64,000 nucleotides of DNA from Lichenostomus cassidix (lineage: Eukaryota; Chordata; Aves; Passeriformes; Meliphagidae): assembly GCA_008360975.2 (NCBI GenBank), contig CM039184.1, positions 50,248,797-50,312,796 of the forward strand, in the 5' to 3' direction. Below the pieces are notes generated by a model, which was not told the origin of the DNA, did no database searches, and saw nothing but the letters and a program-made list of their open reading frames with translations. Positions 12,574 through 25,835 of the stretch are shown one piece after another. The position numbers and the translations under genes are program-made. Numbering within the stretch: position 1 is the first letter of the stretch; each line of letters begins with the position of its first letter.

Positions 12574-13082
12574 ATGTGGCAGGGTCCGGGTGGGTGGCAG
12601 GAGCTGGCTGCTGCCCAAAACGGAGGTCCCTGGTCAGTGCGTCTCCACCGGATCTGAATCGGCCCCCGGGGTCCCGCAGGCTGGCGTGAGTCTCTCAACC
12701 ACAGAAATTCAGCAGGAAATAATAATGGGACAAAGAAAAGAACTGGAATCCATCTCTGTTCTGCTAGGGAGGTTTATTTGGAGTAGAGGGAGAGGGTTGC
12801 AGGGAAGGAGAAGGGGAAAGGGAGACAAGGCAGGTAGCAGGTGCTAGCAGTGCAGAGATGGAAGACCTCTCTCTGACCAGACACTGGCTTTTAAGGGGAA
12901 AGGAAGGGGAGGGACTTTCTCCCTTAAAGCCAGTCCCAGGAGGAAGAAGGGAAAATTGACAGGGGGAACACACCAATAGGTTTTTAGGTACAGCAGAGTG
13001 CGTATTTCAAAATGAACCAATAGCATACAGAGCAGGGAAACAAAGGGAGAACATGGAATCCTAAAAACCCACATTGCTACAT
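12574..13082 (-). mobile_element. LTR of an endogenous retrovirus, minus strand
   Basis: A sharply bounded GC-richer block runs from TGTGGCA (12575) to TGCTACA (ends 13081), near-perfect inverted termini. Read on the minus strand it has two inverted CCAAT boxes (complement at about 12970 and 13017), a TTAAAA TATA-like box at about 12890, and an AATAAA whose complement is at 12773-12778. That is the U3-R-U5 order of an LTR. A 7-base direct repeat TTACTTG lies at 12567-12573 and 13083-13089, one base outside each TG/CA end. The duplication supports insertion, although the extra base is unusual. No internal region is attached, so it is probably a solo LTR. Open frames inside are chance frames. 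The family is not named. Confidence 0.75.
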
Positions 13083-13089
13083 TTACTTG

Positions 13090-13607
13090 CCTTCTATTTG
13101 CTTTGTTTTAGGTCAGGGGCCAGAGTTAAAGATACAAAGCTAGGACATTATCTTATATGTATATACACCAGTTGGAAAGAAAATCTAAGGAAGAAAATAA
13201 GAAGCGGGAAGAGTAGTATTGAGAAATTTTTGTAAGAAACTCAAAGCAGCATGGTGTTATACTGATAGGAAAGGGAAAAAAAACCTGAGACATCTGAACA
13301 GTTAGTTTTTCTGGGGATGTCAGAAACCCTTATTTCCTAGAAGAAGAAAAATAATAGAGGAAGACAAATTTTTAGAGAAATCAGAGAAAGCAATTTACGC
13401 AGTGATTTATGCAAGTCACCAAAGCTCCGTAACTCTTGGAGATATGGCTGGGTATTTGATATACTCAGGTATTAATTTATTACTATTAATAACAAGAAGG
13501 CTTCCTGACTTATGCCACGTGTTAATTTTCACAGCCTGAACCATTTGCTCAGGGATTGCTATGTACATACACATCTCAAACCAGTCTAATTCCTAGCTGA
13601 GGACTGC
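13090..13607. other. Unique non-coding DNA between two LTR pieces
   Basis: No gene or recognisable repeat is seen. The stretch is A-rich with scattered short purine runs. Confidence 0.6.
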
Positions 13608-13660
13608 TGTGGCTCAACCCCAGCCAGCCACTAAGTGCCGCAGAGCTGCTCACTCACTGC
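13608..13660 (-). mobile_element. Short fragment of the avian TGTGGTTTAACC-type LTR
   Basis: TGTGGCTCAACCCCAGCCAG at 13608, followed by GCTGCTCACTCACT, matches the terminal part of the LTR family seen more fully at 25249, 38206 and 44820. As there, this end is the U5 terminus, so the orientation is minus. Similarity stops after about 50 bases. The rest of the LTR is deleted or too diverged to see. Confidence 0.65.
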
Positions 13661-15300
13661 AGGTAATGAAAGTTGCTGGTTTGGCTCCAGAATGGAATGC
13701 CAAATCCACTATGACTGCCAAATTGTGAGGCATTTTAACGTACTTAGCTTATACCGTGTGACATCTTAGGGAACTCAAGGTGACTGTTCATGAGATAAGT
13801 GCTGCTAGTGATGAAAAAGGTCACCACAATAAACTGATTATCTGCATGTCACTTTAAAAATAATTCACTTATTATTAGAAAATAACAAGATCACACCAGT
13901 CTCATCAATACTGACATACCTGTTGAAGTAAATGACAGTAATTGGCTACCAACTTTTGCTGCAAAGAAGCAAAATTTAATTTAATATTAATTCCATTTTA
14001 TGCAGATAGAAAAAATTGAAACAGTTGATTTTACCGACAGCAACTAAATCAGAAATGGAAAAATATATTAGCATAACAGGAATATTCTTTGGTCCACTAA
14101 AAAAGTAACAGGACATGGAGAAAAAAATGCCCAAGTGTTTAATAAGGTGATAAATGAACCATAAGGAAAAGAAACTCATATAAGAAAATAACTCATTGAC
14201 AGAGAAGGATTAACTGTCTTAATTAACAAGTACTGGAGTTATTATGTCAAACAGCTTAGATTTTACCTAGCAATTGGAAACCCGGCAGGATTTATAAAGT
14301 ACATTTTTCTATTAATAGCAGTCTGTGGAAGTATCAGGAAAAAATGCAGAGAATGCACATTTCAGGTCTGCATAATGGCATCCATCACATCCCTGTAGGG
14401 GTACTAGAAAGAGATGTTTAAGTTGTGTACCAATCTCATTTTGCTGATAACACTTTTCATCAGAAAAGATGAAACAAATGTGACTTTCAAAATTTAATCA
14501 TGAAGGACAAGGACACTGGATAACAGTAACCACTTTAAATGTCTCAGGAGCTTGCACTGTAAATGTGCATGTTATCAACTCAAAGGCAGACCAACATACT
14601 TCAAGGCAAACTACCCAGATTACTTTAGCTCTTGAAGAAGGAAGGACACACAGTACTTTAAATGCATTATAGAGGTTACAAAAGAGAGGCATATTCTCAG
14701 CATCACATAAATATGAAACAATCTGAGGTGAAAAAAACCTGTAACCAGAGGCCATTAGATCGCTTTAGCTGGATGAATAACTCCCAATGGCAAAGAAAAT
14801 ATGCAGCATTTCATGAAAGCTATGACATTGCATTGATAATAAGCCTGAAAGAAACATTCAATATACAGAATGATTATATATTCACAATTAATACTGAATA
14901 AAAGAAATGACTTTAAAAATACATTCTAAATTACAGAATATGGTTTTGAAATTGAAAGATACAAGTGGATTTGCAAGCATGCTAACTTGAGAGAATAATT
15001 ATAAAGATCTTACTAAGAAAATCAAAAATTACCCACTCAGAGAACCTGACTGTAAGAATGGCACTGATGCACAGAATAACAATAATATCTTAATACTGCT
15101 AGAATCCATATTATAATGCGCCAATTTATAAGAAGGGTCAAAAAATGCATTTGCCTTTCTAGTCTTGCAGCTAAATGGAAAAAGAAAAAAGGCTTACAGC
15201 TTAGTCAGGGATGGCTACGAAAGGATTCACAGACAAAGTGTATATACATTAAATTCACATACAGCCATGTCACTCTCAGCATAATTTTTGTGCATGTTTC
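13661..15300. other. Unique AT-rich non-coding DNA
   Basis: No gene, RNA gene or recognised element. Frames in 14498-14901 and 15116-15310 are short, lysine- or leucine-rich and without recognisable motifs. Confidence 0.65.
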
Positions 15301-15338
15301 CCTTACTTAGGCATGTTTTCCTTACTTAGGCATGTTTT
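15301..15338. repeat. 19-bp tandem duplication
   Basis: CCTTACTTAGGCATGTTTT occurs twice in direct succession (15301-15319 and 15320-15338) with no mismatch. A partial third copy of the end (GCATGTTTC) precedes it. The perfect identity suggests a young slippage event. Confidence 0.9.
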
Positions 15339-15437
15339 TACAGACATTTGTTCATCTGTTCGGTCCATATGAACAGCTTGTCCTAAATTAAGTGGATTAT
15401 TAATAAATGTGTATAAGTAAAGACTAAACAGTATCTT

Positions 15438-15986
15438 CCTGTTTAGGAAGGTGTTTATCCCCTCTACCACATCCTTGTGAGACCCCCACCTGCAGTACTG
15501 CATCAGCTCTGGGGTCCTCAGCACAGGAAAGACATGGACCTGTTGGAGTGAGGCCAGAGGAGTGCTGTGAAGATGATGGGAGGGATAAAGCACCTCTCCT
15601 TTGGTAAAAAGCTGAGAAAATTGGGTTTGTTCAGCCTGGAAAAGAGAAGGCTTCAGGGTGATCTTATTGGAGCTTTCCAGTATGTGGAGATTACAAGAAT
15701 GAAGGAGAGGGACTTTTTACCAGAGCATGTAGTGATAAGAATAGGCAGAATTCAAACTAAAAGAGAGATTTTGGAAGGAACTTACTTGCTGTGAGGGTGG
15801 TGAGGCACAGGAACAGGTGGCCCAAAGAAGTTGTGGATACCCCATCCCAGAAGGTATTTAAGGCCAGGCTGGATGGAGCCGTGAGCAGCCTAGTCTAGTG
15901 AAAGGTGATCCTGTTCATGGCAGGGGGATTGGAATTAGATAATATTTAAGGTTCCTCCTAAACCAGGTCATTCTATGATTCTATGA
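15438..15986 (+). mobile_element. CR1 LINE 3' end with intact octamer tail
   Basis: About 550 bp of a 5'-truncated CR1 on the plus strand. It contains the ORF2 C-terminal region (CAGTACTGCATCAGCTCTGG near 15492, TTGTTCAGCCTGGAAAAGAG near 15628, GTGAGGGTGGTGAGGCACAGG near 15791). The short 3' UTR follows (CATGGCAGGGGGATTGG near 15918). The terminus has two direct ATTCTATG octamers at 15969-15976 and 15977-15984, the typical CR1 end that lacks a poly-A tail. The coding frame is readable in parts (for example from 15567) but has stops and frameshifts, so the copy is dead. It is one of the better preserved CR1 copies here. Confidence 0.92.
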
Positions 15987-16884
15987 TCATCACCCATCAT
16001 TGAGACCGTAAAGTGAAAAATTAGATCTAAATTCAAGAACCAATCAATATATTCATCTAATTCTCCATCTGATCTTTTACAGAAAAAGTTTTGATGTTTT
16101 GTTTATAGTTAATTCATACTTAACCATTGTTATTTCTTTCCATTTCATGATGCTGTTATACTAGTCAGAGCAAAATATAATCCGAAAGAGAAATTTGACA
16201 GATTGAGTGTTTTTTTACCTTCCTCCTTCTAACTATGTTTCTCAAAAGAAAACCTGTATCCATGGCACTTTGAGACAAATAATGCAAACTTGAGAGTTTC
16301 AGACAAAGCTGTCTGACGTCTTTTCTCAAGCTTGAACATTTTTGTCTTCATTCCCACTACTCCTGAAGATCCCGAATACACTGAATAAAACCATCACACT
16401 ATTCAAAGTTAAACATAGAAATGACAGGAAGAATGTGTCAAAAATATTAAATTATTTAGATATGTCTTACTGATTTTCAATATGAAAATACTAATCCCAG
16501 TATCTATCTTTAATTCCCTAACAATATCAGATCACACTCACTCTTTCTATGAAGACAGAAAACTTGGTCTGTCTAATGCATAACTAGAAACCAGGATTTT
16601 ACTTCACTGGATAGAGCTTTTATCTATAAAACAGCAGCATTTTTATTTCCCAGAGTAGCTTACATATAGAGTTAGAAAATAATTTCCATTGAACAGAGAT
16701 TCTCTCCTCATTCTTCCATCTGTAACAGAGGCCAGAACAGACAGAGGTATTTAGGAAAAGAAGAACAGAAAGAGAACAAGTACGAAGTATTTTTTACCTA
16801 CTGTGTGCTCTTGACTACTAGCAATCACTACTTTGTATGGACCATCATTATGCAATTTGCAAAGAATATCTGATAGAAAAAGAA
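15987..16884. other. Unique non-coding DNA between two CR1 copies
   Basis: No gene or recognised repeat is seen. The sequence is AT-rich. Confidence 0.6.
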
Positions 16885-17171
16885 TAGGAAGCCAGACTCT
16901 TCTCAGTGGTACCTGATGACATGACAAGCAGCACTGGGTACAAACTGGAAGAGTGGAAATTCTGACAGAAAATACAGTGAGGGTAGCTGAACACTGGAAT
17001 TGGTTGCAAAGACATTTGGAGTTTCTGTCCTTTGAGTTGTTCGAAACCTAAAACCTAGCTGGACACAATCCTAAGCAATCTCTTCCAGCTAATCCTGTTT
17101 TAAGCAGGATGTTTCTTCAGATGACCTCCAGAGATGCCTTCCAATCTCAGCAAATCTATGATTCTGTGATT
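16885..17171 (+). mobile_element. Second CR1 LINE 3' end, more diverged
   Basis: The plus strand carries a diverged CR1 3' portion. It starts near AGCCAGACTCTTCTCAGTGG (about 16889), passes through ACACTGGAATTGGTTGCAAAG (near 16991), and ends with GATGACCTCCAGAGATGCC and CTATGATTCTGTGATTC (to 17171). The ATTCTGTG octamer variant differs from the ATTCTATG tail of the copy at 15438, so the two appear to be separate insertions of different CR1 subfamilies, not a duplication. Coding capacity is destroyed. Confidence 0.88.
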
Positions 17172-20100
17172 CACTTACTCAAGGGTGAGAATATTTATGA
17201 TATCCACAAAAAATGCTGCACTACAGAACTGCAAATGGTTGTAAGTGCACTCGGAAAGCAAAGCTTATGCTACTTTTTGGATCTATGCCCAGGAGTAATA
17301 GAGGTCTAACCTACACCCCTAAATATGCTTCTCAGGCAGAAATGTACCTGCTAGTGTATCAATGACATTAGTAAAGAGAATACAGTTTGTAAAATTAAAA
17401 ATAAAATAGCAGTTTGAAATTGATCTATAATAGTGCCTCACCAAAATTCTTATTTTTGTGCTGCCCCCTGAGTTTAAATGCAAAAAAACTCAATCCTCTA
17501 CTAAAATTATAACTAATTTCCTTTTGACTCACCTGTAGAAAAATAATACCAAGGTAAAAATGCATATTTCTGTGAGAACCTGGTAAATGTAATCTGTTTA
17601 AAGTAAAAATAAACCCCAACCAGTTATAAGTACATGCAATGGACTTGTAAAATTAAAATTTCAAAGTCGATGGAAATCTAAATAGCTGAAGAAAGGCTAA
17701 TGATGCATAAACTCCCTATTAGACACTTCAGGTAGCCCCCCTGAGTCACAGAGTTTTCCTGCTCATACTGTACTTTCCTGGTCATTACTGACTAATGGTA
17801 ATGGGAAATTTAATTAAGAACTGTTAGATCATGTTTATCTTTCATGTATACAGTGCTGGAATTTTAAATTCTCCTTTTAAGGAGGGAGGGATCTATAGAA
17901 ATGAAGGGCTTGTAATTGGGGAGTGTACCTGAGGATTCAACTCTTCTTCCTGTGTTGAAGATCTTCCATATAGCATGCAAATCCTCAAACTACTTACTGA
18001 ATTCACAGGAGCCCAAAGCAGTGCTTTCCTTGAAGTCACTGCAAAAAAAGGTCATAGCTGCATAAATAGCCAATTAGTTGTCCCTTATAAAGAAAAAAAA
18101 TATTCATATTTAAATATAAACATATCATGGAAATGCTTAAAAAGTAGAAATCAGAAGAATAATGAAAGTGCTATTCAGGAACAGCCATATCTGGTCTTGC
18201 TTATTATTTCCTGTAAAGATTGTAAAGATAATATCTGATTTAATAGAATAATCTCAAATTAGGATTAGATTTTTTTTATACTCAGAATAAGAGACAGTTA
18301 GTTTTGTCCTAGACTTCACAGTCACACAAGAGAGGTTGTGTTTCTCTTTTAAAGAGCAATTAAGTGATTCAATGTTGTATGACTTTTTGATAATGTACAA
18401 ATTGGATTCAGATTTTTTTTTATTTTCTGTTGTGTTCTTGATATAGTCTTCTTTCCCTCTGAACTTTTTCTCAGGATGCCTAGAGGCATGTTTACAGGTA
18501 AGTAAATGAAGAGGAAAATATTTTAGGTTTTTAGACACAACTTTATGGAAATTTTTCAAGTAGAGAATCATAATAACATTAGTGCTTATAATTTAGATAG
18601 AATTTCAGAGCACTATCAGTGTTAAGATGCTATTCTTAATTAACAAGTGCATTTTTAATACAATAGGTACTATAATTAGCTGTCAGTAGAAAATACCAAG
18701 AAACTTTTATAATGATGTAGATAAAAAGGTGAAATTATGCATTTTTGTCTTATTTATGGACCAACAATTAAAATTAAAATAAATGTCATAAATAAAATTT
18801 TTAAAAAGAGTTTCACTGAAACACCTTGGCAACTGCAAGCAGAATAATGAGCAATTAGATCCCTAGGATCTAAGTGGTGCAATTATAAGATTCTCAGAAT
18901 TATCTTTAAATGATATATTTGTTTGTTGTACTTCATAGGAAAAAATAGAAAATTAATTGCATTGAGCTAACAGAGTTATTCCATATTGAATTATTTTTCA
19001 TTTTAAAAGACAATTGAAAATAAGGACAGTCATCCCTCTGGGCAGTTTTAAAACACTGTGGCATCTGAAATAAGTTAGTGAACATCACTGGAGAAATGGT
19101 AGGAAATAAAACATGCAGATTTTTGGTAATAAAATGACATGCCGTTTGCTATCAAAATCAAACATCACTCAAAGTAATAGTCTTTTCAGAATTATCACAA
19201 GAGTTGGACAAGGACTGCTGAAGACAACACACATGGATTAAAGGTGAAAAAAATGCAGATCTCAAAGGACTTTGTTTATGCAATCAATTTAAAACAATTC
19301 AGTAATAGAAGTATTACATTAAAGGGGACTAAAAATAACATTTATCCTCTTTATCCTTGAAAATGACAAAAATTATTTGAATTGGACAGATATACTATGT
19401 AGGCATGTAGAAAACATTGGAATTAGTAGTGGAAGTTTTTTGTATTATCAATTTACTTAGCTTTTGAGTGTTGGCTGTACATGTGATGGCATGGGATAAG
19501 AAAACACCAGAACACAGTAACCAGACATAGAACTTTATTTTATCAGGACACGTAACAAGAGATTTGATTTAACAGAGTATTTTCTTTCTTAGGAAAGCAG
19601 CAATTTTCAGGCTAGAATAAAAAAATTGGATTGCAATCATGGTAAATTAGAAGTAACTTAAGCAGATTATGGCCATTTTCTCTTCCCTCATTTTTATCTG
19701 GAAATAACGTATGTATACATTCTTACTCGATCCAGAAATTATCACTTTGTAATAAACAAAAATTTGGGTTTATCTACAAAATGGCAAGCAGTCAAACTTT
19801 CCTAAAGGAAGGTTTTTCTCATCATCTCCTTGAGAGGGTTTGGAGGCACTCTAATTATCAGTTCATGTCATTTGCTCATTACAAATGAACCTCTGAACTC
19901 TATGGATATCAGAAAGATTGAAGGATAATTCTTACTTCCCTCTTCCACAGGGCTGCAAATGGAACTATCCCATTTGGATAGTTCTAGAGGACAGCAGAGC
20001 AACTTTACAGTGGCTTGTGGGAATAACACATCTTAGTCTGCCTTTTCAATTTTTAAAGTACTTTTTAAATTTTGAAAAGCTTTGCACCTTCAATATTTAG

Positions 20101-21361
20101 AGCAAGTTTTTGAAATTTGGCCTGGAGACAACTGTGAGATAAAAAAATTAAAATGCAGAACTGTTTCGTCTGAAATTCTCTTTAGGTTTGGATGACAGGT
20201 AGTTGAATCTAATGTCAGTTATGCTTTTTGGTAAAGTTCTAATTGCATTTTAAGATAACGCACCAGGAAAAATATGTGCCAAGACATAGTCTACAAACCA
20301 TTTGACATAATAGTTTGTACATAATGACATTAATTCCAGTTAGTGGCACTCGTTAGTTTTTCTCCAATGAATTTTAATTATATTATCAAAGTCAAATTTC
20401 CAAAAGCTGAAATGTTGCATTTAAAGATTTTGAAGCTTAAATGACCTCTTAAGCCAAAAGTCTTTTCAGTTGGTCTGTGTGAGAGCCATTGCTTTTACTC
20501 AGGTACAGGGATGGGAAAAGAATACATTTAAAATAGTTGCAAAATAAACATGTATGGACTAATTTTTTTTTTTAATTTAGAAAAGAGATGTCATTTCCAA
20601 GAAAAAAATTACATGGGAATAAGAAGTCTGGTATGATGGAAAGTTCCTCCTTTACAAATCAAGATCTGACAAGTGATAGCTCTTCACATTAACAGTAGAG
20701 GAAACCTCCTTACACATTAGAGAAATCTGTGTGGCACCAGTATAATGAAGTAAACTAACAATTTTTTTTTTTTTAATTTGTGTATCTGAAAAAACATCTG
20801 ATACATTATAATATTTTACCTTAAATACTTGATCTGTCAGGAAAAAAAAAAGTTTTGGTATTGAGTTAAATAAATACTGAATTAACTAAATAGGTGCTGG
20901 CAAAAATATTACTTGGTGTTGCAATGCAAATAATGGTATAATATCCCATACAATGTCACAAATCCATTTGCAGTTGTAATCTAATTTTATATATCCAGCT
21001 GTTCTTCTACTTTCTATCACCTTCATCACCAAATTAGAACAAATATGTTCCTCATGGCAACCAGGCAACCAAGGACTGTGTGTTGGAGACATATGTTTAT
21101 AATTCAGAGGCTACAAAAGAAATCTCAGGTGATATGTGGTGTCCCCATGCATTATTTTTTTTCTCCTTTCTTGTGACCTGCAGAAAGAGGAAAGTATGAA
21201 AGACTAAGGGAAAAAAGCCTGTCACCAAACACCTCCCTCACTGGAAGGTACTGGAGGAAATGAAGTCATATGCAATGTTATAAAAGCTGTACACAATTAA
21301 AATCAGCTTTTCTGTCCTTGCACATTTTCTTGAGCATGTCTCCTCAGCTACATACAGAGAT
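17172..21361. other. Unique AT-rich non-coding DNA
   Basis: No gene or confidently recognised element in about 4.2 kb. Homopolymer tracts occur near 18414-18422, 20565-20574 and 20764-20774. All frames are around 105 codons or less and lack family resemblance. Confidence 0.65.
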
Positions 21362-21435
21362 GATAGAATCATAGAGTATCCTGAATTGGAAAGGTCCCAC
21401 AAGGATCATAGAGTCCAACTTCTGGCCCTAGCGAG
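21362..21435 (-). mobile_element. Short CR1 3' end, minus strand
   Basis: GATAGAATCATAGAGTATCC followed by TTGGAAAGGTCCCACAAGGATCA and GAGTCCAACTTCTGGCCCT is the reverse complement of a CR1 3' terminus. The element is truncated to about 75 bp, keeping only the 3' UTR, and lies on the minus strand. Right of about 21435 the match is lost. Confidence 0.85.
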
Positions 21436-23934
21436 GTGGGCATTTGTTATCCCATACCCTGGCTATATCAGGAAGCAAAAATCCTTCTAGAGTTTGTATT
21501 TCACAAAGTCATTTTTCAAATTCAAATTTAGTATTGGTTGCACAATGGAGAATTTGTATATTATGGCATCAGTACTGACTACCATTTGAGAGTTGCAAAG
21601 ATAGTAGCAGTGTAATTCCACTTGCAAGAATTCTTTCTTCAGGGATTGCTGAAACTCCACTGAATTCAAGCTTTTCAGAAGAGTGTGTGGCTTTTCAACA
21701 GAACATGTCAAAAGTCCTGTGTTTCAGTTAGTTTTCTGTATGAAGAGCAACATTTAGAATTGTACAGTACTGAAAAAGGATAAATACCCTTGACAGAAGC
21801 TTGTCGTAAAATCCACTAGAACTGCAAAACAAAAAAAACCAGCTTGTCTTCCACTTGAAAACTGCAGCTTAATGCAAAGATGAAGTCAGGTATTTCTGGT
21901 GATTGCCAGAATCAGTATATACAGTTGTGTACAGCACTATGGTGTTAGACATATGTCCCTAATTGAGGTCAAGTGGTGTCTACTTTTCATGACAAATGTT
22001 TTGTAAGAACCCATTCTTTCTACTTTTACTAGCATTATCCTTTTTTTGTTTGTTTGTTTTGGTTTTGGGTTTTTTTTGTATCAATCCATTTCTAGCCTTT
22101 TTAGCCTGCCCTCATCAGCTACATTTTTGTGCAGTATTCTGCCCTATGTCATCTGACTTTGCACAGGTTTTGGCCAAGGCTGTGTCACCTCATTACTCAT
22201 TTGAGATTTCTTCAGTTTCAAACTCTTTGCAAGACAACTGATTCTGCTGCAGCTCTGAAACAACACCAGATTGTGCGTCAAGTCTGGCATTATTCTGGAT
22301 GCACCAGACCTGCAGAATATGTGCAGATCCATTGGGAACACACATCACCTAAAGCAGCCCTTTCTCACAGAGATAAATGAGTGCTTTATGTTTGCTCTTT
22401 GAACTCTTGAAAAGTCCTTTGCATCAAAATCACCTCTTACACAAAATATAACTATGATTTAATCCTAAAAATTTGGATTATACTTTTTTTTGTTTTTTAC
22501 ACTAGAACAATCAAGCTGCAGCCCATCTATATTCTTGACAGACAGCTACTGTCAAATCACCTGCAAAACCAAGAGAGTTCATTAAAGAGAACACATTTTT
22601 CACAAAGATGTCTTTGCCCCCAATGAAAATACAAAACAAAGACTGCAGAATAAAAGGACATAGGAAAAAAAAATCTTGAGGAATAGGCTCAGACAAGTGA
22701 GAAACACAGAGCTGGAAGACAACAAAAGGAGTTAATCCAGTAAACATTCTAAAATAGTGAAATTAGTCAAGACAGTTCTTCAAGCACATATCACATGGCA
22801 GAGTTAATCAGAGGAAAAGCTAAAAAACGCAGCTCTAAGGCCAGCTCTTAGGCATTTTGCATACATGACAATAATATAGAAATTACTAGAAAGTTGTCTG
22901 CAGTATCCATTTGTTTTGAGAATGTAAACCAGATTTTACTTCAAAAGCAATTTCATAATAATGACTTTTCACATGGAAGAGATAAAGCAAAATTAGACAG
23001 GAAATTCAATACTGAAAATATTTCTTTGGTTTTATTCCTGATGATGATTTAGACCTGATGTCTTTGCTTCCTGGATGTCTGCTTTTCTTTTTAATTTTTT
23101 TCCTCTGTAGCAGACCTTTACCCTATTTGGCTTACATTTTAAGACCAAAGTTACTGTACCTTTCATTCCCTGATTGATATTTGCAAGCCAGCAGGTGCTA
23201 ATGGTGCAGAAAAGTGCATACAAGCTTGAGAGAACATTGTTGAATCACAGCATGAAGCCACAGATAATATGGATATATACACTCTAGTTTTACTGAAACA
23301 GACTTTGAACTGTCATAATTTGGATAGCAGTTGGTCAAATATTTCATTTCAAGGAAATTATTTTTTTGTGTGTGTGTGCCAAAAGAAAATATGATGTTAA
23401 TCCAGTGAGACTTGGGCCCCACGCTGCTTCAAATAAGATTAAAGGGATTGCCTACCAGGGTGAAGTTCTATTAAGTTTATAAATATTCATTGCTATATTG
23501 AAAAGTTAAAGAAGACTGAATTTCAGTTAATTGCTCACAGAAAGTAATCTTCTTATTTAAAAGAATACTGTTAATTAGATTTTCAAGGAAAAAAGACTGG
23601 GAACTCAAGATTTTTGTACAAAGAGAGGGCTTCAGGCAGCTGAGTTTTATGAAACACAGAAGTGATCAGATCTGTTACGAGGTTACATTAGTTACTAGCT
23701 TGGTATGAAGATATTTTTCAGTTACAAGATAGTATCAATATGTTTTTAAAGGATTCACTGCAAATAAATGTACTTAACCAGTCAGAAGTTCCTGAGTGCT
23801 GGTTTAAAAGCTACAGAATCCCTGGGCATATCAGAAAAAAGAAAATTAGTTAAAAGACTTGACCTATGTCATGCAAAAACATAGACTAGAGGTGTCAGAG
23901 TATCAGAATGACCTGTATCAGAGGGGCTAAAATA
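21436..23934. other. Unique non-coding DNA
   Basis: No gene or mobile element recognised. A TTTG-rich tract lies near 22042-22078 and a short GT run near 23367-23378. Short reading frames show no motifs. Confidence 0.6.
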
Positions 23935-23966
23935 AAAACAAAGCAAAGCAGAACAAAGCAAAGCAC
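23935..23966. repeat. Imperfect AAAGC/ACAAAGC microsatellite
   Basis: About six imperfect units of the A-rich pentamer CAAAG/CAAAGC run together between 23935 and 23966. It is interrupted by GAA and is a simple sequence repeat of no apparent function. Confidence 0.75.
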
Positions 23967-25248
23967 ACCTCTGCCCTCCAACAAACCAAGCTCCCTAGTA
24001 TCAGTGGACAGCACAGCTCACACCAGTACTGTAATGAAGAGAGCGGCTACAAAATATCAATACTGAAGGAACTATTTCATAATAAATGTGTAAACAATGT
24101 TAACAAAGCAACATTTTCCTTATAATATCTTGCAAAGTGCACTACCTAATCTTTTTGTCCAGGGACAGCATTAACAAAGCATGCTGTTGGAATTCAGTAA
24201 AACACAGGAAAGTATCAGTGGTAATGAAAAGTACTGATGTAGTTTCTTTGCCAATAATTGCATATATTCAGGGAGCTCAAGGTTAGAAGCTACAATCTTC
24301 ACTTAGTTTATTACAGGCTGCAATAATCTAACAGTTGTCCATACATAAAATATATAAACAAACAAACAAGTAACTAAATAAATAATAGAAGACTGAGTTT
24401 GGCTAGGGGCTTGTCTACATGGGGAAATAAATGGGAAATTAATTAGAATGTAAAATGAGAGGCCACTAACTTGTCTCAGTAACCCTCCAGAAGAGCACTT
24501 CTACTTTGCTGTAAGAGTGCTGGTGTGAAATGGATTTTTTCATGCTTTGGAAACATATTAAGATACAATACATTAAAGTTTGCTTTAGTACAACATTTTC
24601 TTTGCCAAACAGGCACTTCAAGAATGGCAACAGTGAAGTAAATAAATTCATTCTCCTCATTAATTTCCACATGTAGATGGTTTCAAAACAACATCTAGTT
24701 AAAATGTGTCACATAATCTATGCTGGTAGAGGGAATTCACTTTGATTATTTACACCAAAGGTTAATCATCCTTTTAATAAGGATGCTTCTTTTCACACAT
24801 AGAATATATACAACCTTGGCTTTCAGTCCTTAGCTCTTTTTTCTCTTCTTTTTAACTATTCAAATAAGGAGGCCTTTGGTAGTCTATTATGAACACACTG
24901 AATGAAAAGAATTTTTAAAGTCAGTGGAGAAAGCTCTCATTAAGTTCAGAGGATTTGAAACTGCTCCAGAAAATCCTGAAAAGTCTTGTTACTTTTCTTT
25001 TCATTCCTTTATGACATTTGTTTTCCAGTGTGCTGAATAATTAATATTTTGTTCAACATTGAGGGAAAAGGCACAAAATAAAACTGATTTGTTCTGAGGG
25101 TTAGTGCATAACTACTTCTAGGTTATTAAAGTAGGAGTGAGCCCAGGAGATGAATCTGTAATTACATGGATCCTGATGTTTTGATATTTCTCACAGCTAA
25201 CAGAGTTCTAGATCTTAAGTAGGACAGATGTCTGCCTCAATAAGAAAT
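23967..25248. other. Unique non-coding DNA
   Basis: No gene or recognised repeat. An AAAC/AAAT-rich simple stretch occurs near 24350-24390. Confidence 0.6.
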
Positions 25249-25835
25249 TATGGTTTAACCTCAGCCAGCTGCCAAGCCCCAAGCAGCCACTTGCTCACTC
25301 CTCCACCAGCAGAATCAGCAAATAATCAAAAGGGTAAAAGCAAGAAAATTCATGGTTTGAGATAAAGACAGTTTAACAGAGAAAGCTAAAGCTGCACACA
25401 CAAGTACAGCAAAACAAGGAATTCATTCACCACTTCCCAGGGGCAGCCAGGTGCTCAGCCATCCCCAGGACAGCAGGGCCCCATCACAGGTAATGGTGAC
25501 TTGGGAAGACAAACAACTTCACTCCAAATGCCTCACCCTTCCTCCTTCCTCCCACTTTATACACTGAGCATGATGTCACATGGTGTGGAATACCCCTTTG
25601 GTCAGTTTGGGTCACCTGTCCTGGCTGTGTCTCCTCCCAGCCTCCCACACACCCCCAGCTTCCTCACCAGCATGATAATATCAAAAGCAGCAAAGGCTGT
25701 GGCTCTGTGTAAGCCAAGCTCAGCAATAACAAAAACACCTCTATATTATCAACTCTATTCAGCACAAATCCAAACCAGAGCCCTATACCAGTCACTGTCA
25801 AGAAAATTAACTCTACCCCAGACAAAACCAGCACA
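25249..25835 (-). mobile_element. Full-length avian LTR, minus strand, probably solo
   Basis: The block begins TATGGTTTAACCTCAGCC (a TG-to-TA change at the terminus) and ends ACAAAACCAGCACA. This is the reverse complement of a widespread bird LTR that starts TGTGCTGGTTTTG and ends GGTTAAACCACA. On the minus strand there is a TATAAA at 25556-25561, with sequence around it like that seen in the related copies. The flanks GAAAT (25244-25248) and AAAAT (25836-25840) differ by one base, consistent with an aged 5-bp target duplication. No internal provirus adjoins it. Open frames on both strands within it are chance. Confidence 0.88.

Noticed and set aside
15567..15794. 75-codon plus frame as an independent small gene
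   Set aside because: It is the decayed C-terminal part of CR1 ORF2 inside the element at 15438-15986.
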